A stretch of DNA of 64,000 nt from Pseudeuparius sepicola (taxonomy: Eukaryota > Arthropoda > Insecta > Coleoptera > Anthribidae): the NCBI GenBank assembly GCA_963920635.1, contig OY987303.1, positions 42,345,223 to 42,409,222 on the forward strand, read 5' to 3'. Position 1 is the first letter of the stretch, and each line of letters begins with the position of its first letter. A program made the translations under genes and the position numbers. The notes beneath the pieces are model-generated. The model searched no databases. It saw only the letters and a program-made list of their open reading frames with translations, and was not told where the DNA came from. Of this stretch, positions 1-12,545 are shown piece by piece.

Positions 1-712
1 ATATACAAACTGAAATATCGCAAACATTATTAATCGCATGGTTTCTCCAAAATGTACCCAAAATTAAATTACGTGATTCAGTTTTGAGTCAAGGCGCCGA
101 TGAGATCCCTAGTAATAATTTTCTTCTCGCCTAATTATTTTCCAAGTCACTTTTGACTGTTAATTGCATTTGCATCTTGACAGTTTGTTGATCAGCCGCC
201 CTAACGAGTTAAGGTACCTAAGAAACGCATCACGGAGGCCTCTTGAATTATGCAAGAGAGCCGGTCCTGTCTGTTTACTCCGGATGGATACACTAACTGG
301 ATATGTCCGTGATTCGGGCTATTATAGGGCGATTGATTATACAGGTTGATCGAAAAAATATGAGAATTATTTAATAAGCGTTGTAGAGAATGAAACGGGC
401 TACGGTGTAACTGTGCAACTCCCGTTCCAGGCAACTTCTCGAACTTACGGAACGGGTTGTGCGATTTACATAGCGTAATGTGAACATTACAATAGAGTAA
501 ATTTTTTGGAGGACGAAGGTGCTTAAACCACCTGCCATGCAGGAACGCATCGTGCTGTGTTGCATTTTTTATTTCAAAATTTACTTCGAATTAGATTTTA
601 AAATAAACTGTGTTTTTATTAGCGCCGCTGGGTTGCATAGAGGCCCTATAAAGTTATTAAGTTGCCCGTAAAAAATCTGGCGGTAGCGTTCGTTGTGACA
701 CGTCAGTGGCAA
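1..712. other. Intergenic, no gene recognised
   Basis: No convincing gene is visible. Positions 195-560 are richer in GC than the surroundings and hold overlapping short reading frames on both strands that resemble nothing I recognise. The segment may be old repeat or non-coding host DNA. Confidence 0.4.
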
Positions 713-1300
713 TTGGCAATATCTTTTTCTTGAAATCGGCAGTAAAGTGTCCCAAAATGTCATTAAAAGCTCAGAAATCGACACTGAAGTAATCCATTAT
801 TGTACGATTTTTTCAACAAGTAGGCCTTGGCGAGATGTAGGTATAAACATCAAACGTCAGACGCGGAGCCGTCGCCCGTCAAAAGTGACCAAATATTCAA
901 AACCCGGCCAATAAAGGCCCATTTAACTATTCGTACACATTGCGAAATTGTTACCTATAGCAGCGCAATCTATCAGTATACATATTTTAGTAGGTTTGAC
1001 TATGAATAAATTTATTACGGAGGCTGCACAACAAGCAGCAGTTTGGTTTTTCTGGTCGAGGGCGCCGTACGTCATTATACCTGACCTAGGTAGAGCGATC
1101 GTCAAAGTCAAGCAACGCCGCGCGCAGTCTGTTCATCGACGAGTGATCCATTATTATTTTCTTGCCTAATAAAACATTTTTTTTTTCCGATTTCAAAAAA
1201 TAGTTATTTATGTACCAAGGCACTGAAGCCAGAGGCCTCGGCAACTAAATTCCACATGAGTCGTTAAAAGAACTTCAGTGCCGAGGTACATATTATATTT
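713..1300 (+). repeat. Dispersed 5S-like repeat, copy A
   Basis: About 590 bp recurs in whole or part at 8.2, 18.4, 20.5 (inverted), 36.8 and 55.2 kb. It opens with a conserved block containing two near-copies of AAATCGGCAGTGAAG, then a middle block, and then at about 1100-1153 a stretch that aligns without gaps to the 5S rRNA internal promoter region, including AAGTCAAGCAAC exactly. A T-rich run after TAATAAAAC follows, then a palindromic tail (1210-1292) with arms around GGCACTGAAG/CTTCAGTGCC. There is no coding capacity. A 5S-derived SINE is the best guess; the exact ends are not certain. Confidence 0.6.
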
Positions 1301-1302
1301 TT

Positions 1303-2048
1303 TTGGATAAAGTGTGAACTTAATATTGCTAGTAATAATAATTAATAATAATAATCTCGTTCGTTAGTATGTAAACTAACCAACTCCCTTTGGTTAATTT
1401 ATTAGAAAAACGAGGTTATATTTATGGCAAGTGTATGTTCCTATTGTCGTGCCTTGTTAAATTTGTTCGAGAATAAGTATCTGGTTATTAAAAATGAATC
1501 GACAGCAACAATTTGAAAACCTACTTTTCGAAGTTTACGAGCAAAAGTCGCAAAATTCAAAATTAATATGAATGACACACTGATTAGGTATAGTGAACTT
1601 TTGCAACGTTTAAAGAGAATACGCGAAATTGGACCTAACACTAGTAACAAGGATGATATTATTATATAGTAAATGCTTATGATTTACAAAGAATCGAATC
1701 ATCTTGTGTAATCTTAAATAAAAGATCTGGAAAAATTATGTTTTTTACGTTTGAATGAATATTATGATGCCATTAAAGCTGACCACCAGAGAACTGGACA
1801 AAATTATTAAATCAAAAGTATTACAACTTAACACAAGAAATGGCTAAATTGTTCATTGAAACTTGCGAAAATTGTCAGCTCATACGAAAGAATTACCTAT
1901 TTTACTATCCTAAACTAAATTAACCAAAGGGAATTGGTTAGTTTACATACTAAAGAACGAGTTGATTATTATGTATTACTACTATTACAATATTAATACA
2001 ATATTAGGTAATATTAATAAATTAATATTAAATTCACACTTTATCCAA
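1303..2048. repeat. Inverted-repeat element, about 746 bp
   Basis: The left end (TTGGATAAAGTGTGAA at 1303) and right end (TTCACACTTTATCCAA, ending at 2048) are inverted copies. The match extends about 100-130 bp inward through ATAATAATAAT-rich DNA and a second block (GTATGTAAACTAACCAA near 1370; inverse near 1935). The central 500 bp is AT-rich without a transposase. This is a MITE or foldback element of unassigned superfamily. Confidence 0.65.
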
Positions 2049-2290
2049 CTACTGTGGATAGTTTGTAAAGTAGCCAAAAAATTCGGTTAATTTGTATAAT
2101 TTTCTTGGGGTTTGTACTTTGGCGACAAATCTTGTATAGTTTGTAAACTAGCTGGATAGTATACAAACCAACTAATATTCGTAGCTATTTTAGCAAAAAG
2201 ATGATTTTCCAACAAAATAACCAGACGTTTGGATAGTTTGTGTACTATCTAGCTAGTCTATAAACTAACCTAGTAAACACTTTAACCGTA
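2049..2290. repeat. Cluster of TAGTTTGTAAACTA-like palindromes
   Basis: At least four near-copies of GGATAGTTTGTAAAC or its inverse (ATACAAACCAAC, TATAAACTAACC) occur within 240 bp next to the preceding inverted-repeat element. Several form self-complementary 14- to 20-mers. Function is unknown; it may be a diverged second copy of the element's subterminal repeats. Confidence 0.4.
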
Positions 2291-2420
2291 ACATATAAAA
2301 TATAAGGAATAAATAATTGTTTTAAAATATTTTATTGCGTAGCAACATTTTTGTGTACCTGTACTATTTTATTTTATAACAGCTCATTGATGTTTCCATG
2401 ATGCTGTAGATTGTATAATA

Positions 2421-3592
2421 TACAGGGTGTCCGGTAATTATGAGGCAATCTCGCGTGAGCAGGTATAGGACGTCAAAATATTACGATTGAGTTCAACAAC
2501 TACGGGTCAAATCTTAATAGTTACTGGTATACAGGGCGTTGTAGTTCTTTTTTTGAAATTGAATTATGGCAATATCTCCCAAAATAATCAAACTGCTGAA
2601 CTGACATTTGGTACTATTATGTTTTTGAGGATGGAAAATAAGCTGAAAATGTCAGTTTCTACGTGTCTCACGCAGACGGCGCCACTTGCGCTGTTTTGGA
2701 TCGTGCTTTTACTCGTAACTTTTTTGAGGTTATCTGTTTGGTCTTGCAGATTCATTATTTTAGTGCACCTTTTTATTCTGCAACAAAAAGGTACTCTTGT
2801 TTCATGAGGATAAAATCCACCGTTTGCGTTGAAATTAGCAAAATGTGCCCCAAAACACCTGTTGACTCCAATGTTCGAAACATAAAATTCTCAACAACCG
2901 CTTTCAAATGCTACAGATCAACTGTACATTCAAAATGAAGAAAAAAATCCCTACGAACAATGTACCAAAAATCATTCGCTTTTAAAATGGAAAGGATTGA
3001 ATTTGACAAAATTTGAACACCCTATTTCAAGATAACGAATGGTGTTTTCACCAATATCCATTTAGCATTTTTTCTTCATTTTAAATGTACAGTTGATCTG
3101 TAGCATTTGAAAGCGGTCGGCGAAAATTTTATGTTTCGAATATTGGAGTCAACAGGTGTTTTTGGGCACATTTTGCCAATTTAAACGCAAACGGTTGATT
3201 TTATCTTTATGAAACAAGAGTACCTCTTTGTTGTAGAATGAAAAGATGCACTGAAATGATGGACCCGCAGGCCCTAAAAGATAACCTCAAAAAAGTTACG
3301 AATAAAAGCGCGATCCAAAAACAGCGCAAGTTGCGCCCTCTGTGAGACACGTAGAAATTGACATTTTCAGCTTATTTTCCGTCCCCAAAAACATAATAGC
3401 ACTAAATTTCAGTTCAGCAGCTTGATTATTGTGGGAGTTATTGCCATAATTCAATCTCAAAAAAAGAATTACAACGCCCTGTATCTCTGTAGCTATTAAG
3501 ATTTGACCCGTAGTTGTTAAGCTCAATCGTAATATTTTGATATCCTCTACCTGCTCACGGGAGATTGCCGCATAATTACCGGACACCCTGTA
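2421..3592. mobile_element. Foldback element, 1.17 kb palindrome
   Basis: TACAGGGTGTCCGGTAATTA at 2421 is inverted at the right end (3592). The arms run about 525 bp each (2421-2945 and 3066-3592) around a loop of about 120 bp, with scattered mismatches. The reading frames seen in the arms mirror each other and are by-products of the palindrome. No transposase is encoded, so it is a non-autonomous DNA element. Confidence 0.8.
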
Positions 3593-4734
3593 TAATATTT
3601 TTATAAGAGAGTATGTGACAACGATTTGCTCTTAAATGCAGATTGGTTCTCAACTACATAACATAAACGTTTTATATGCCGATAAGGAGCATCTATAATA
3701 TAATTTTAAAATTAATTTCCAAGGCTGCTAAAAATTCGTTCTGCTAAGTTCATATGAGAGATTATAAAATAATTCAATTATATCTATGTATAAGCTAAAA
3801 CATTTCACAACATAATCATAGAAATGTTTCAATGATAATTTGTGTATTGCTTAATAAGCAATTTTATAAGTTTGCCCTAGAAAAGTTTTAAAGGCAATTT
3901 ATAAGACAAGGCAATTTATAAGACAAGTTAGTTATAGGTAATAAAGTAGTGTTCTTCATAACTCTAATATACCTAATGAATTAGCTTTTTGGAAACAATA
4001 GAAAAATCAATAAAATTAAATTGTCGTAGAGTATTGAAATTATAAAAAAGATTTGCTGGTTGGCAAGGTTGTTGTTTATATTAACACAAAAAGGACATAC
4101 CCTGGGTGCATCGGCAAATTGTAAAATATTTTTTTCGTGATAACCGGCGATATCCTTTAAAAAGTTAAATTATTATTGCGGTAGTAGACATTTGGCTGGC
4201 GATATACGGTTGTCATAGAAAACATTAGTTTTGATTATTGATAGTCAACCCCAAAAAACATGTTATTAACGTCATTATTCTACAGTTTGCAGTTGGGAAT
4301 ATTGTTTGGTTCTTCGATTTAGTAGAGAATTATATATTATAGATTTAGATAAAAGAACCGGGCGTTACCCTCTTAAGATTGAGAATGGCCACCCGTACAA
4401 AGTGCTCTGGTAAATAATTCTAACACGGGTAGAAAAGCCGGCGCTTCAAACAAGTTTCGTCAGATATTCCCCATGCACCTCCTGCCCCCTTTAAAATGTC
4501 ATAGTCCATTTTCCTTTTCCTCTCTTGCCACCCGGCCTGGCACGGTCGGCCCAGTGGCGTCTGGAATGTCTATTTTACCTTTCCAAAGCGTGAAACTTCT
4601 TAAACGCTTTTATATCGGTGCTCAACATCGACTACAAGGAATACTGACATTATTTGCAATACTGACACTATTTGCAATACTGACATTAATTTATATGAAC
4701 AAGTATATCTTCTTTCAAATACAATATATTCGTG
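3593..4734. other. AT-rich intergenic, short tandem repeats
   Basis: No gene is visible. A duplicated AGGCAATTTATAAGACAAG lies near 3895-3925, and about three copies of an 18-bp unit (AATACTGACATTATTTGC type) lie at 4639-4690. Positions 4360-4570 are distinctly GC-richer and could be non-repetitive host DNA. Confidence 0.4.
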
Positions 4735-7053
4735 TACAGCGTGTCCCAAATAGTTTGTCCTACCCCTTGGATCTCAGGAACCGTAAGAGATACGAAAAAA
4801 ACTTGAATACAAAAGTTGTAAGGTTGGCAGTGGACGTAACCTCTCTTTTATTTTGACATGTACAGGGCGATTCGTATTTGCAGGACAAAAATAAAATATT
4901 TAGATTTTGACAATTGCATTAATCCTTTGGAATATTTGCATTCTCCATGAAATTTTCTACAGAACGGTTTTTTTGTTTTGTATTTTGCAGCGTTGCCAAG
5001 ATATCGAATTTTTCTTGGAATTTAGGGACTTCGTGGACCTCCACCAGCACAACCGTGTGTGGTGTGGTATGTCGAAATTGGTTTTTGCATGTACAGTGTG
5101 TTCATAACAATCTCTCAAAATCAGATAATTTCAAACAAGCAATAACTTATTTTTTTCAAATGGAATGAACCATATTTCTATACTTTGTTGGATGCCGGCG
5201 TCCAAGCCCCACATTTTACGTAAATAACATTCTATACCAAAAACTACCCGTTTTCGAGATATTTAGTATTTAAGAAAATTTCTTTGCATTTTTCATTCAG
5301 GTGAGAAGGTTTTATCAAGCAAGCCATAACTATTTTTCCAGACAGTGGCAGAAATAATTGTCATTTTAGATAATACGGGAAATAAAATTACTATACCCGT
5401 ATACAGTATGTCCACGGATAGACATCCCAAGAGGACAAATGGACCAAAAATTTCATTTTTCGACAAAAAGTCACTCTTGTTAAAAGTTTCTGCTTCTTGA
5501 AAAATATGGTCCACGAAGAGAATTTTCGATTTTTTTATACAGGGTGTCCAAAAATACAAAAACATGAAGTGCGATCAAGAATAAACTGCCTTTATTTTTA
5601 AAAATATCAAAAACTTTTGCTTAGAAAAGTTGTTTAGAATTAAAAGTTGTGTCCGATTGTCACTTTTCAAACAAATCAGCCAACTCCGTTTTTTAGTTCC
5701 AAATGTGAAACTCCTTTGTGTTTAAAATTATCAAAAATATTTATTTAGAAAAGTTTTTTAGAATTAAAAGACGCGTCAGAGGGTAATTTTTTAGCCATTT
5801 AAGTCAAAGTCGTCCGATTTGCTTAAAAAGTTACAATCAGACACGTCTTTTAAAAAAACTTTTCTAAATAAACAATTATTAAAAGACGGGTCTGATTGTA
5901 ACTTTTTAAGCAAATCGGACGACTTTGTCTTAAATGGCTAAAAAATTACCCTCTGACACGTCTTCTAATTCTAAAAAACTTTTCTAAATAAATATTTTTT
6001 ATATTTTTAAAAACAAAGGAATTTCACACTTGGAAATCAAAAAAATCGTAGTTGGCTGATTTGTTTAAAAAGTGACAATCAGACACATCCTCGGACACAT
6101 CTTTTAATTCTAAACAACTTTTGTAAGTAAAAGATTTTGATATTTTTAAAAATAAAGGCAGTTTATTCTTGATCGCACTTCATGTTTTTGTATTTTTTGG
6201 AAACCCTGTATAAAAAAATCGAAAATTCTCTTCGTGGACCATATTTTTTCGAGAAGCAGAAACTTTTATCAAGAATGACTTTTTGTCGAAAAATGAAATT
6301 TTTGGTCCATTTGTCCTCTTGGGATGTCTATCCGTGGACATACTGTATACGGGTATAGGAATTTTATTTCCCGTATTATCTAAAATGACAATTATTTCTG
6401 CCACTGTTTGGAAAAATAGTTATGGCTTGCTTGATAAAACCTTTTTCTTAAATACTAAATATCCCGAAAACGGGTAGTTTTTGGTATAGAATGTTATTTA
6501 CATAAAATATGGGGCTTGGACGCCGGCATCCAACAAACTATAGAAATATGGGTCATTCCATTTGAAAAAATAAGTTATTGCTGTTTGAAATTATCTGATT
6601 TTGAGAGCCTGTTATGAACACACTGTATACGCAAAAACAAATTTCGACATACCACACCACACACGGTTGTGCTGTCATACTTCGGCTAAAAGATATCTCT
6701 GATATCTCTATTAAAGTAAATATACAGCATTCAGTTTCCATAACCTCCACGAAGTCCCTAAATTCCAAGAAAAAATTCGATATCTGGGCAACGCTGCATC
6801 CAAAATACAAAACAAATAAACGGTTCTGTAGCAAATTTCACGGAGAATGCAAATATTCTAAAGGATTAATGCAATTGTCAAAATCTAAATATTTTATTTT
6901 TGTCCTGCAAATACCAATCGCCCTGTATATGTGAAAATAAAAAAGAGGTTACGTCCACTGCCCACCTTACAACTTTCGTATTCAGGTTTTTTTCGTATCT
7001 CTTACGGTTCCTGAGATCCAGGGGGTAGGACAAACTATTTGGGACACGCTGTA
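4735..7053. mobile_element. Giant foldback element, 2.3 kb palindrome
   Basis: The ends TACAGCGTGTCCCAAATAG (4735) and its inverse (to 7053) bound two arms of about 1.1 kb that meet near 5,870. Internal copies of the terminal-type motif (TACAGGGCGATT near 4862, TACAGGGTGTCC near 5539, with their inverses) suggest foldbacks nested inside foldbacks. The right arm carries about 70 bp (about 6,678-6,745) absent from the left. There is no transposase; the many frames inside are mirror images. Confidence 0.85.
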
Positions 7054-8219
7054 CGTACCTACATATAGGCATTTAATATTTTTGGTGGTAGACCTAATCC
7101 CTTTTTAGGTATAAGAGTTCCACATTGATTTCTATATAAAATTCTCCTACAGACAGCATAAATCACATTAGTTTATTTAAGTAATAACTTTACACTATTG
7201 TGTTTATAGAATAATATTTTATTCTATATTCTATAGATTCTAGAGTAGCCGTAAATTGAATACCAGAGAAAAACCTAGGAAGAAACTCTTTCAGATATTT
7301 TTGAGGTGCAAAATGTATGACCTCTTAATAAATTGAAAAGAGTGTGTTAAGGACAGCTCTTAGAATTAATAATAGCGCGATCCAAGAAAAAAGTTTTATT
7401 GACTTTACTTTAGGTACTCGCGAGCATACATGTAAGCGTAGTTAAAGACATGTTCGACGTAATGTGCTTAGTTGCTAGCTGCGTAAGAGTTGCCTAGTGA
7501 TAAATTTACTCCAATTTTAATGTTTTTCTTGTGATCATTTTAAAAACTGGCTCTGGCTCGATGGTCGAAAACAATTACACCCATTTTACACGAAACTGAT
7601 GCGGGCGGATTTAATTCGGGCATCGATCGAGCCGGAGCTTACGATTCACCATCACCCCTCTTGAGAGCCAATGGAGCACTTGACGGTCAACAGGGATATT
7701 TAGCATTGTTGTCAATTTTCATTTTAAAGTCACCGCAATGAACAAAAATAATTAAATGTCGATACCCAGCTCTAGACATATAACTAGAGGATGTACCTAC
7801 ATTGATCTGGGCTTCCCGCTTTTTGTTTTTCGACCATGAAGTGGTCTTCGGATGCACAAACCGACAAGAATGGATTCCACGGTCTCATTACAACATATTA
7901 TCAGTATAGCTCATCAGTCTCACGTGAAACGGTTCTTGTCGAAACACACTGTATACTTAGATCTGCCGACGTTGGCTATAACTGGAAATTAGTAAACGCA
8001 CTTGTTGACTGACCAGAAACAAAACCCTTTTGAGAACTCATGGGCACCTACTTACACACCATACTAAAAATTTTATTACTAATTTATTTATACAAACTTT
8101 TTATATAAAGTTTGACAGGTGTTAAATTATGTTTTAAAAATTGTCCACGACGCAAGGAGTTTTACATTTGAGAATAAAGTTGAAGCCGATTCTAACTAAA
8201 AAAAACTATATAATTTTTA
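7054..8219. other. Intergenic, no gene recognised
   Basis: Mostly AT-rich sequence with no reading frame of interest. Positions 7545-7700 are GC-richer and carry CATCGATCGAG and TTTAATTCGG-type motifs. This is compatible with non-coding host DNA but unproven. Confidence 0.4.
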
Positions 8220-8476
8220 AATCGACACTAAATAGTCTCAAAATAGTCATTAAAATCTGAGAAATCGACACTTAAGTAAATTGTTATTTTATGAGTTTTT
8301 CTATAAGTTGGCCATGGCGAAATTACGACTAAACATCAGACAGGCCCGTCGTCCAAAACCCAACCAATAAAGGATCATTTAATTTTTCAACGTCATTACG
8401 GAACCTGTAACAACGTAATATTTCAGTATGAGCAGTTGGGTTTGAACAGCGACAATGATTCTGTATGTAGATTGCA
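8220..8476 (+). repeat. Dispersed 5S-like repeat, copy B (5' part)
   Basis: Matches the first 250-300 bp of copies A, E and F (TAAAATCTGAGAAATCGACACT, then TTGGCCATGGCGAAAT-like and CCAATAAAGG blocks). It stops where the LINE begins at 8477. Sequence resembling its continuation resumes at 10481, so the LINE landed inside this repeat. Confidence 0.6.
8462..8476. repeat. Target-site duplication, left copy
   Basis: TGTATGTAGATTGCA at 8462-8476 is repeated exactly at 10481-10495. These flank the LINE and are its 15-bp target-site duplication. Confidence 0.85.
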
Positions 8477-10245
8477 GACTACCTCAAGAGAGCAAAGATC
8501 TCATTGCACAAAAGAGAAGAGCCAAAAAAATGGCTCAACCAACAGGACATAACGTTGAATACAACCGACTGACAAGACTAGTAAAAGACAGAATTTCAGA
8601 ACACAAAAATGATAACTGGCAACGAAATTTAGAGACTAACATCGACAGAATCTTGTTTCTGGAAAATTATAAAAAATTTTAGAGGTGGTGTGAAAACACC
8701 CATGCCACCAATACAAGGACAAAACGGACTACTTTATACTGCGGAAGAGAAAGCAGAGGCATTTGCTGATGAGTACGTCTCACAGTTTTCAGTAAATAAA
8801 AATCCCAGGGACGACCCGGCCTGGGAGGCCGACGTCATTGGTACATCGGAAAGAATTTTAGAAGGTGCCCCACAAGCACACATACCACTCTGTAGTCCTG
8901 AGGAAGTAAATAACATAATTAAATTTTTGCCGGCCAGAAAAGCTCCCGGCTTGGATGGAATCACCAACAAGGCAATTAAATATCTTCCGAAAAAATACAG
9001 GGTGGCTATCTTAAATTTATGTAATGCTATCCTCAGGACTCAGTATTTCCCAAAGGAATGGAAGAAATCGCAAACAGTCACTATCCCTAAGAAAGGCGGT
9101 TCTAGTGCACCTAGCGACTACAGGCCTATTAGTTTGTTGCCCACGATTTCTAAAATAGTCGAAAAAGTTGTACTGTCGAGATTAACTGCGGAAGCGGATA
9201 ATCTGGAGATTTTACAAGGGGAACAGTTCGGTTTTAGAGCAATGCACAGCACTGAGCTGCAAGCCTGCAGATTGGTGGAGAACATTACCTCAAATTTACA
9301 AAATAGAAAGAGCGCCGGTCTGATTTTGCTAGACATAGCAAAAGCCTTTGACAAGGTGTGGCATTGGGGACTGATCTACAAGATGCTCCAGGGGGGTTTC
9401 TCAGTCCCCATTGTCCGCTTTGTTAAGGGTTTTATCACAGGCAGAAAATTTTGTGTAAAAATTGATAACAAAAATTCCGATTTTCGTGAAATTCAAGCAG
9501 GCGTACCGCAGGCTCGGTCTTAGGCCCAATTCTGTACTCAGTTTATATTAGCGATTTGACGTCGTACCCGAATACGCAGGTTTTTCTTTATGCGGACGAT
9601 ACTGCGATTCTAGCTGTAGACAAAAGTCTTGGGTTTGTTAAATCTTTCCTGCAACGAGCAGTGAACTCAATCTCGGAATACTTTATTAAATGGAAAATTA
9701 AGGTCAATAAGAGGAAAACTCAGGCCATTCTTATTACCAAAAAACGGGACATACCAAATTTAGAGCGTGTTACTATTAATCAGACTGCCCTAGATTGGAG
9801 TAATGAAGCGGTATACCTAGGCATAACCCTAGATAAACGTTTAACTTGGCTTCCGCATATCAATTCCCGAATAAGGAAAGCTAAAGCAGCCATGTCCAAA
9901 TTATATCCTCTCTTGGCCAGCAACTCTAAACTCGATGTCCAGAGTAAAATTTTAATTTATACTCAGGTAATTAGACCCGCCCTCTTGTACGCTAGCACCG
10001 CCTGGTGTTTTGCGGCTCAAACACAAATTAAAAAGATCAAAATAATACAAAACAAATGCCTTCGCATGGCGGTGGGAGCGGAATGGTACGTGACAAATAA
10101 AACCATACACAATGACCTCAATATACCTACAATACGCGAATATATTAGGACCCACGGACGCAAAATTTACTTATTATTCCAAACCATCCTAACCGACTTA
10201 CGAACTTAACCCCAGATTACCCCATAAGAGACCTAGACACTTTAT
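8477..10245 (+). pseudogene. LINE reverse transcriptase, frameshifted
   Basis: This copies the element's RNA into DNA at the nicked target. The reading is split into three main pieces. The first is a linker to about 8655. The second, about 8655-9523, carries KAPGLDGITNKAIKYLP, YRPISLLPTISKIVEK, FGFRAMHST and the LLDIAKAFDKVWH motif with the first catalytic Asp. The third, 9524-10209, carries FLYADDTAIL with the catalytic Asp pair, then YLGITLDKRLTW and the RP-ALLYASTAW segment. A one-base loss in the GVPQGSVLGP region near 9514 causes the main shift; smaller ones lie near 8655 and 10203. Motif order and wording match the Jockey clade. It cannot give a functional protein. Confidence 0.9.
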
Positions 10246-10480
10246 CGATATAGATGACGTATGACAATAACAATGACCCTTATTAAAAAATTACCTACAT
10301 GTTATTCTTTAGATTTTAACATAATGTAAAAAGCACACGCAAAAACTCATATAGGAGGTAGCCATCCCTCCATGTACCGTCTCTCTTTGTTTTTTCTTGA
10401 TTATTGTTTAAAATTATTCGGGCAACAGGGCGCAAGTGCGCCGACCTCATTAGGACAAATTAGAAAATGGAAATGGAAAA
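8477..10480 (+). mobile_element. Jockey-type LINE, 5'-truncated, 2.0 kb
   Basis: A non-LTR retrotransposon copy bounded by perfect 15-bp target duplications. It retains the end of the linker upstream of reverse transcriptase, the whole RT and the C-terminal region, and about 235 bp of 3' UTR ending in an A-rich tail (AAATGGAAATGGAAAA). Endonuclease and ORF1 are missing, as expected for target-primed reverse transcription that stopped early. The intact duplication points to a fairly recent insertion, though the ORF carries several frameshifts. Confidence 0.9.
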
Positions 10481-10495
10481 TGTATGTAGATTGCA
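10481..10495. repeat. Target-site duplication, right copy
   Basis: Exact copy of positions 8462-8476, directly after the A-rich tail of the LINE. It also restarts the interrupted dispersed repeat, which continues faintly to about 10,560. Confidence 0.85.
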
Positions 10496-10682
10496 ATCGA
10501 GGTTGGCCTTATGAGGACGCCCGCAGCTTCGTCGTACAGTACCAGTCAGTGACAAAAGCGTGGCGATTTTTATGAAAGGCCCGTGTATTTTTTTTATTTG
10601 TGACATTAGAGGATTTGTTTTATTAACCAACATTATATAAGGTTTTATGTAAAAAATCCCACTTAAAATCGGCATTTCTTAA

Positions 10683-12545
10683 TAGTCCGGCAGCCACGGG
10701 GGTAAACCCAAAAATATGGGACGAAGTTTTTTTCAAAACGGATTTGACATCTCTAGAACTCCTAGTTTTGATATCCAAGTGATGACAAACCGTCATCCTT
10801 GAGCAATTTGAGATTCAGGGTGTCCTTTTAATAGGTACCATGTGATCACGTATATTTTTACACCCCCTTATTTTATATATTTTTGAGGTTAGGAAAAAGT
10901 TTCAGATACAAAAAAAGCAAGCTTTTTTCAGCATTTATTTATTTTTATACAGGTTGTTCAGAAAAGCGGTGCCAAACTAAATTTGTGTTTCTTTAAATCG
11001 AATACCCTTCATATTTTTAGATATTTGAAATCTGCTCATTGTCATAGTTTCAATGATGTATATACATCATTCAAGCGTTTGTAAAGTATTAGACCTTGAA
11101 ACTTTAAATTTTTCACTTTTGATGTTTATTTTTTCAAAAATGAGCCTGGCGGGTATCGTTCTTCTTTTTAAATTAATTTATTAAAACAGCTATAAAAAAC
11201 GAAAGACAACTTTTTCTGCTCTACATGCTTTTTATAAACATTTTAATATACATGGTGCGATTACAGATTCCTCTCGAGAAATTATGAAGATTTATGAAGC
11301 GGCCCCATGTGGAGCTATGATCCCTCAAAGGGGCTCCACGAAGGCACTTTTTTAACTTCAGAACCGTTTAACTGATCGCCCTCAAATTTTGTACACACTG
11401 TACTCTCAATAATACCCACTAACCACCTTTAAATGGACCCCCTGGTATACAAAGTGTCTGTTTTTAGGTGACTCATTACTATTCACTGTAACAGCAACCC
11501 CTCGTAATCGAACATCAGCAGCAGCCCAGGTATCATTATGTTCCACACATGTTTGTAAAATAGCTTCCTTCATTGCTTTTTCGTATTCTTGTCTTCCACG
11601 ACTCTGAACGATGGCCATCATTGAAGATTTTTTTATTTTTTCTAAATCGCTCTTTTGTCCACACTACAAACCTTGATCTCTAAAATTAAAGTTTGTCACT
11701 TCTGAATGCCGCTGCTTTTTTACAGTTGGAGTTCCAGTATTTGAGAAACAAATCCCTATTATAGTTGTGCCACAAGACACGATAAGGCTGTTTAAATAAA
11801 CAATCAAAGTCTATCCATGTTACGGAGGCAGTGGATCAAAACATTGGCCATCACGTGACCTATTCTCTTATTGGTCTGGCCGTCATAAAATATGAAGTGT
11901 TTAGGCGGCGAGCATAATGCAGGGCCGACTCTTCCCTCCGTCGAGTTTCCTGCATATTTTAATAAAAGGGTTTTATACATAGGGCTAATTGCTATTAGTC
12001 CTTCCCCATAATTCTCATCTCATTTCTGGATATTATAATATACCGAGTAGCGAATGCCATTAAATTAAGTACATTAAATTACACTAAAGTAAAAAATCGT
12101 AATTTCTTTATCGTAGTAATGTCCATATTGGTGGCGAAGTGTACCTATAATTACACACAATTAGATAATACATAATTTAATGTACAACTTAGATAGGAAA
12201 TGTTCCAATACAGAGAAATTCATGAATATTTTAAATTCATAACACGTTTTTAAAACACCTTGTATATTAATGATGACTGTAACGAAATTAATTTATTCAA
12301 TAATATAGTAGTAACAACAATTTTACAGCTAAATAGTAAGGTTTAGAGTAGAAATTCCATATATTATCTAATATTTACTGTCTAATATTTGAGATACCCT
12401 GTATATCAAATTGCTCAATGACGCCAGCATGTCATCAGTCGGATATGGTTAATAGACATACAAATCTGCAAGAATCCGTTAAAAGAAGAACTTCGTCCCA
12501 AATTTCGCACTTCAGGCATAAAAACGGGTTCCGCTGCCGGACTAT
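10683..12545. mobile_element. Element with about 150-bp terminal inverted repeats
   Basis: TAGTCCGGCAGCCACGGG at 10683 is inverted at the right end (to 12545), where the sequence reads CCGCTGCCGGACTA. Similarity persists about 150 bp inward on both sides, through GGGACGAAGTT and GAGCAATTTGA, to CAGGGTGTC/GATACCCTG motifs. The 1.55 kb interior shows no transposase. It includes a second foldback-type end (TATACAGGTTGTTCAGAAAAG near 10,955) and a GC-richer stretch at 11,800-11,990. Confidence 0.6.

Noticed and set aside
2487..3586. Open frames within the 1.17-kb palindrome
   Set aside because: Plus- and minus-strand frames are mirror images of one another, a consequence of the inverted arms; no domain resemblance.
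4473..4856. 127-codon open frame beginning in a GC-richer stretch
   Set aside because: Low-complexity content, runs into a tandem repeat and then into a foldback arm; no family resemblance.
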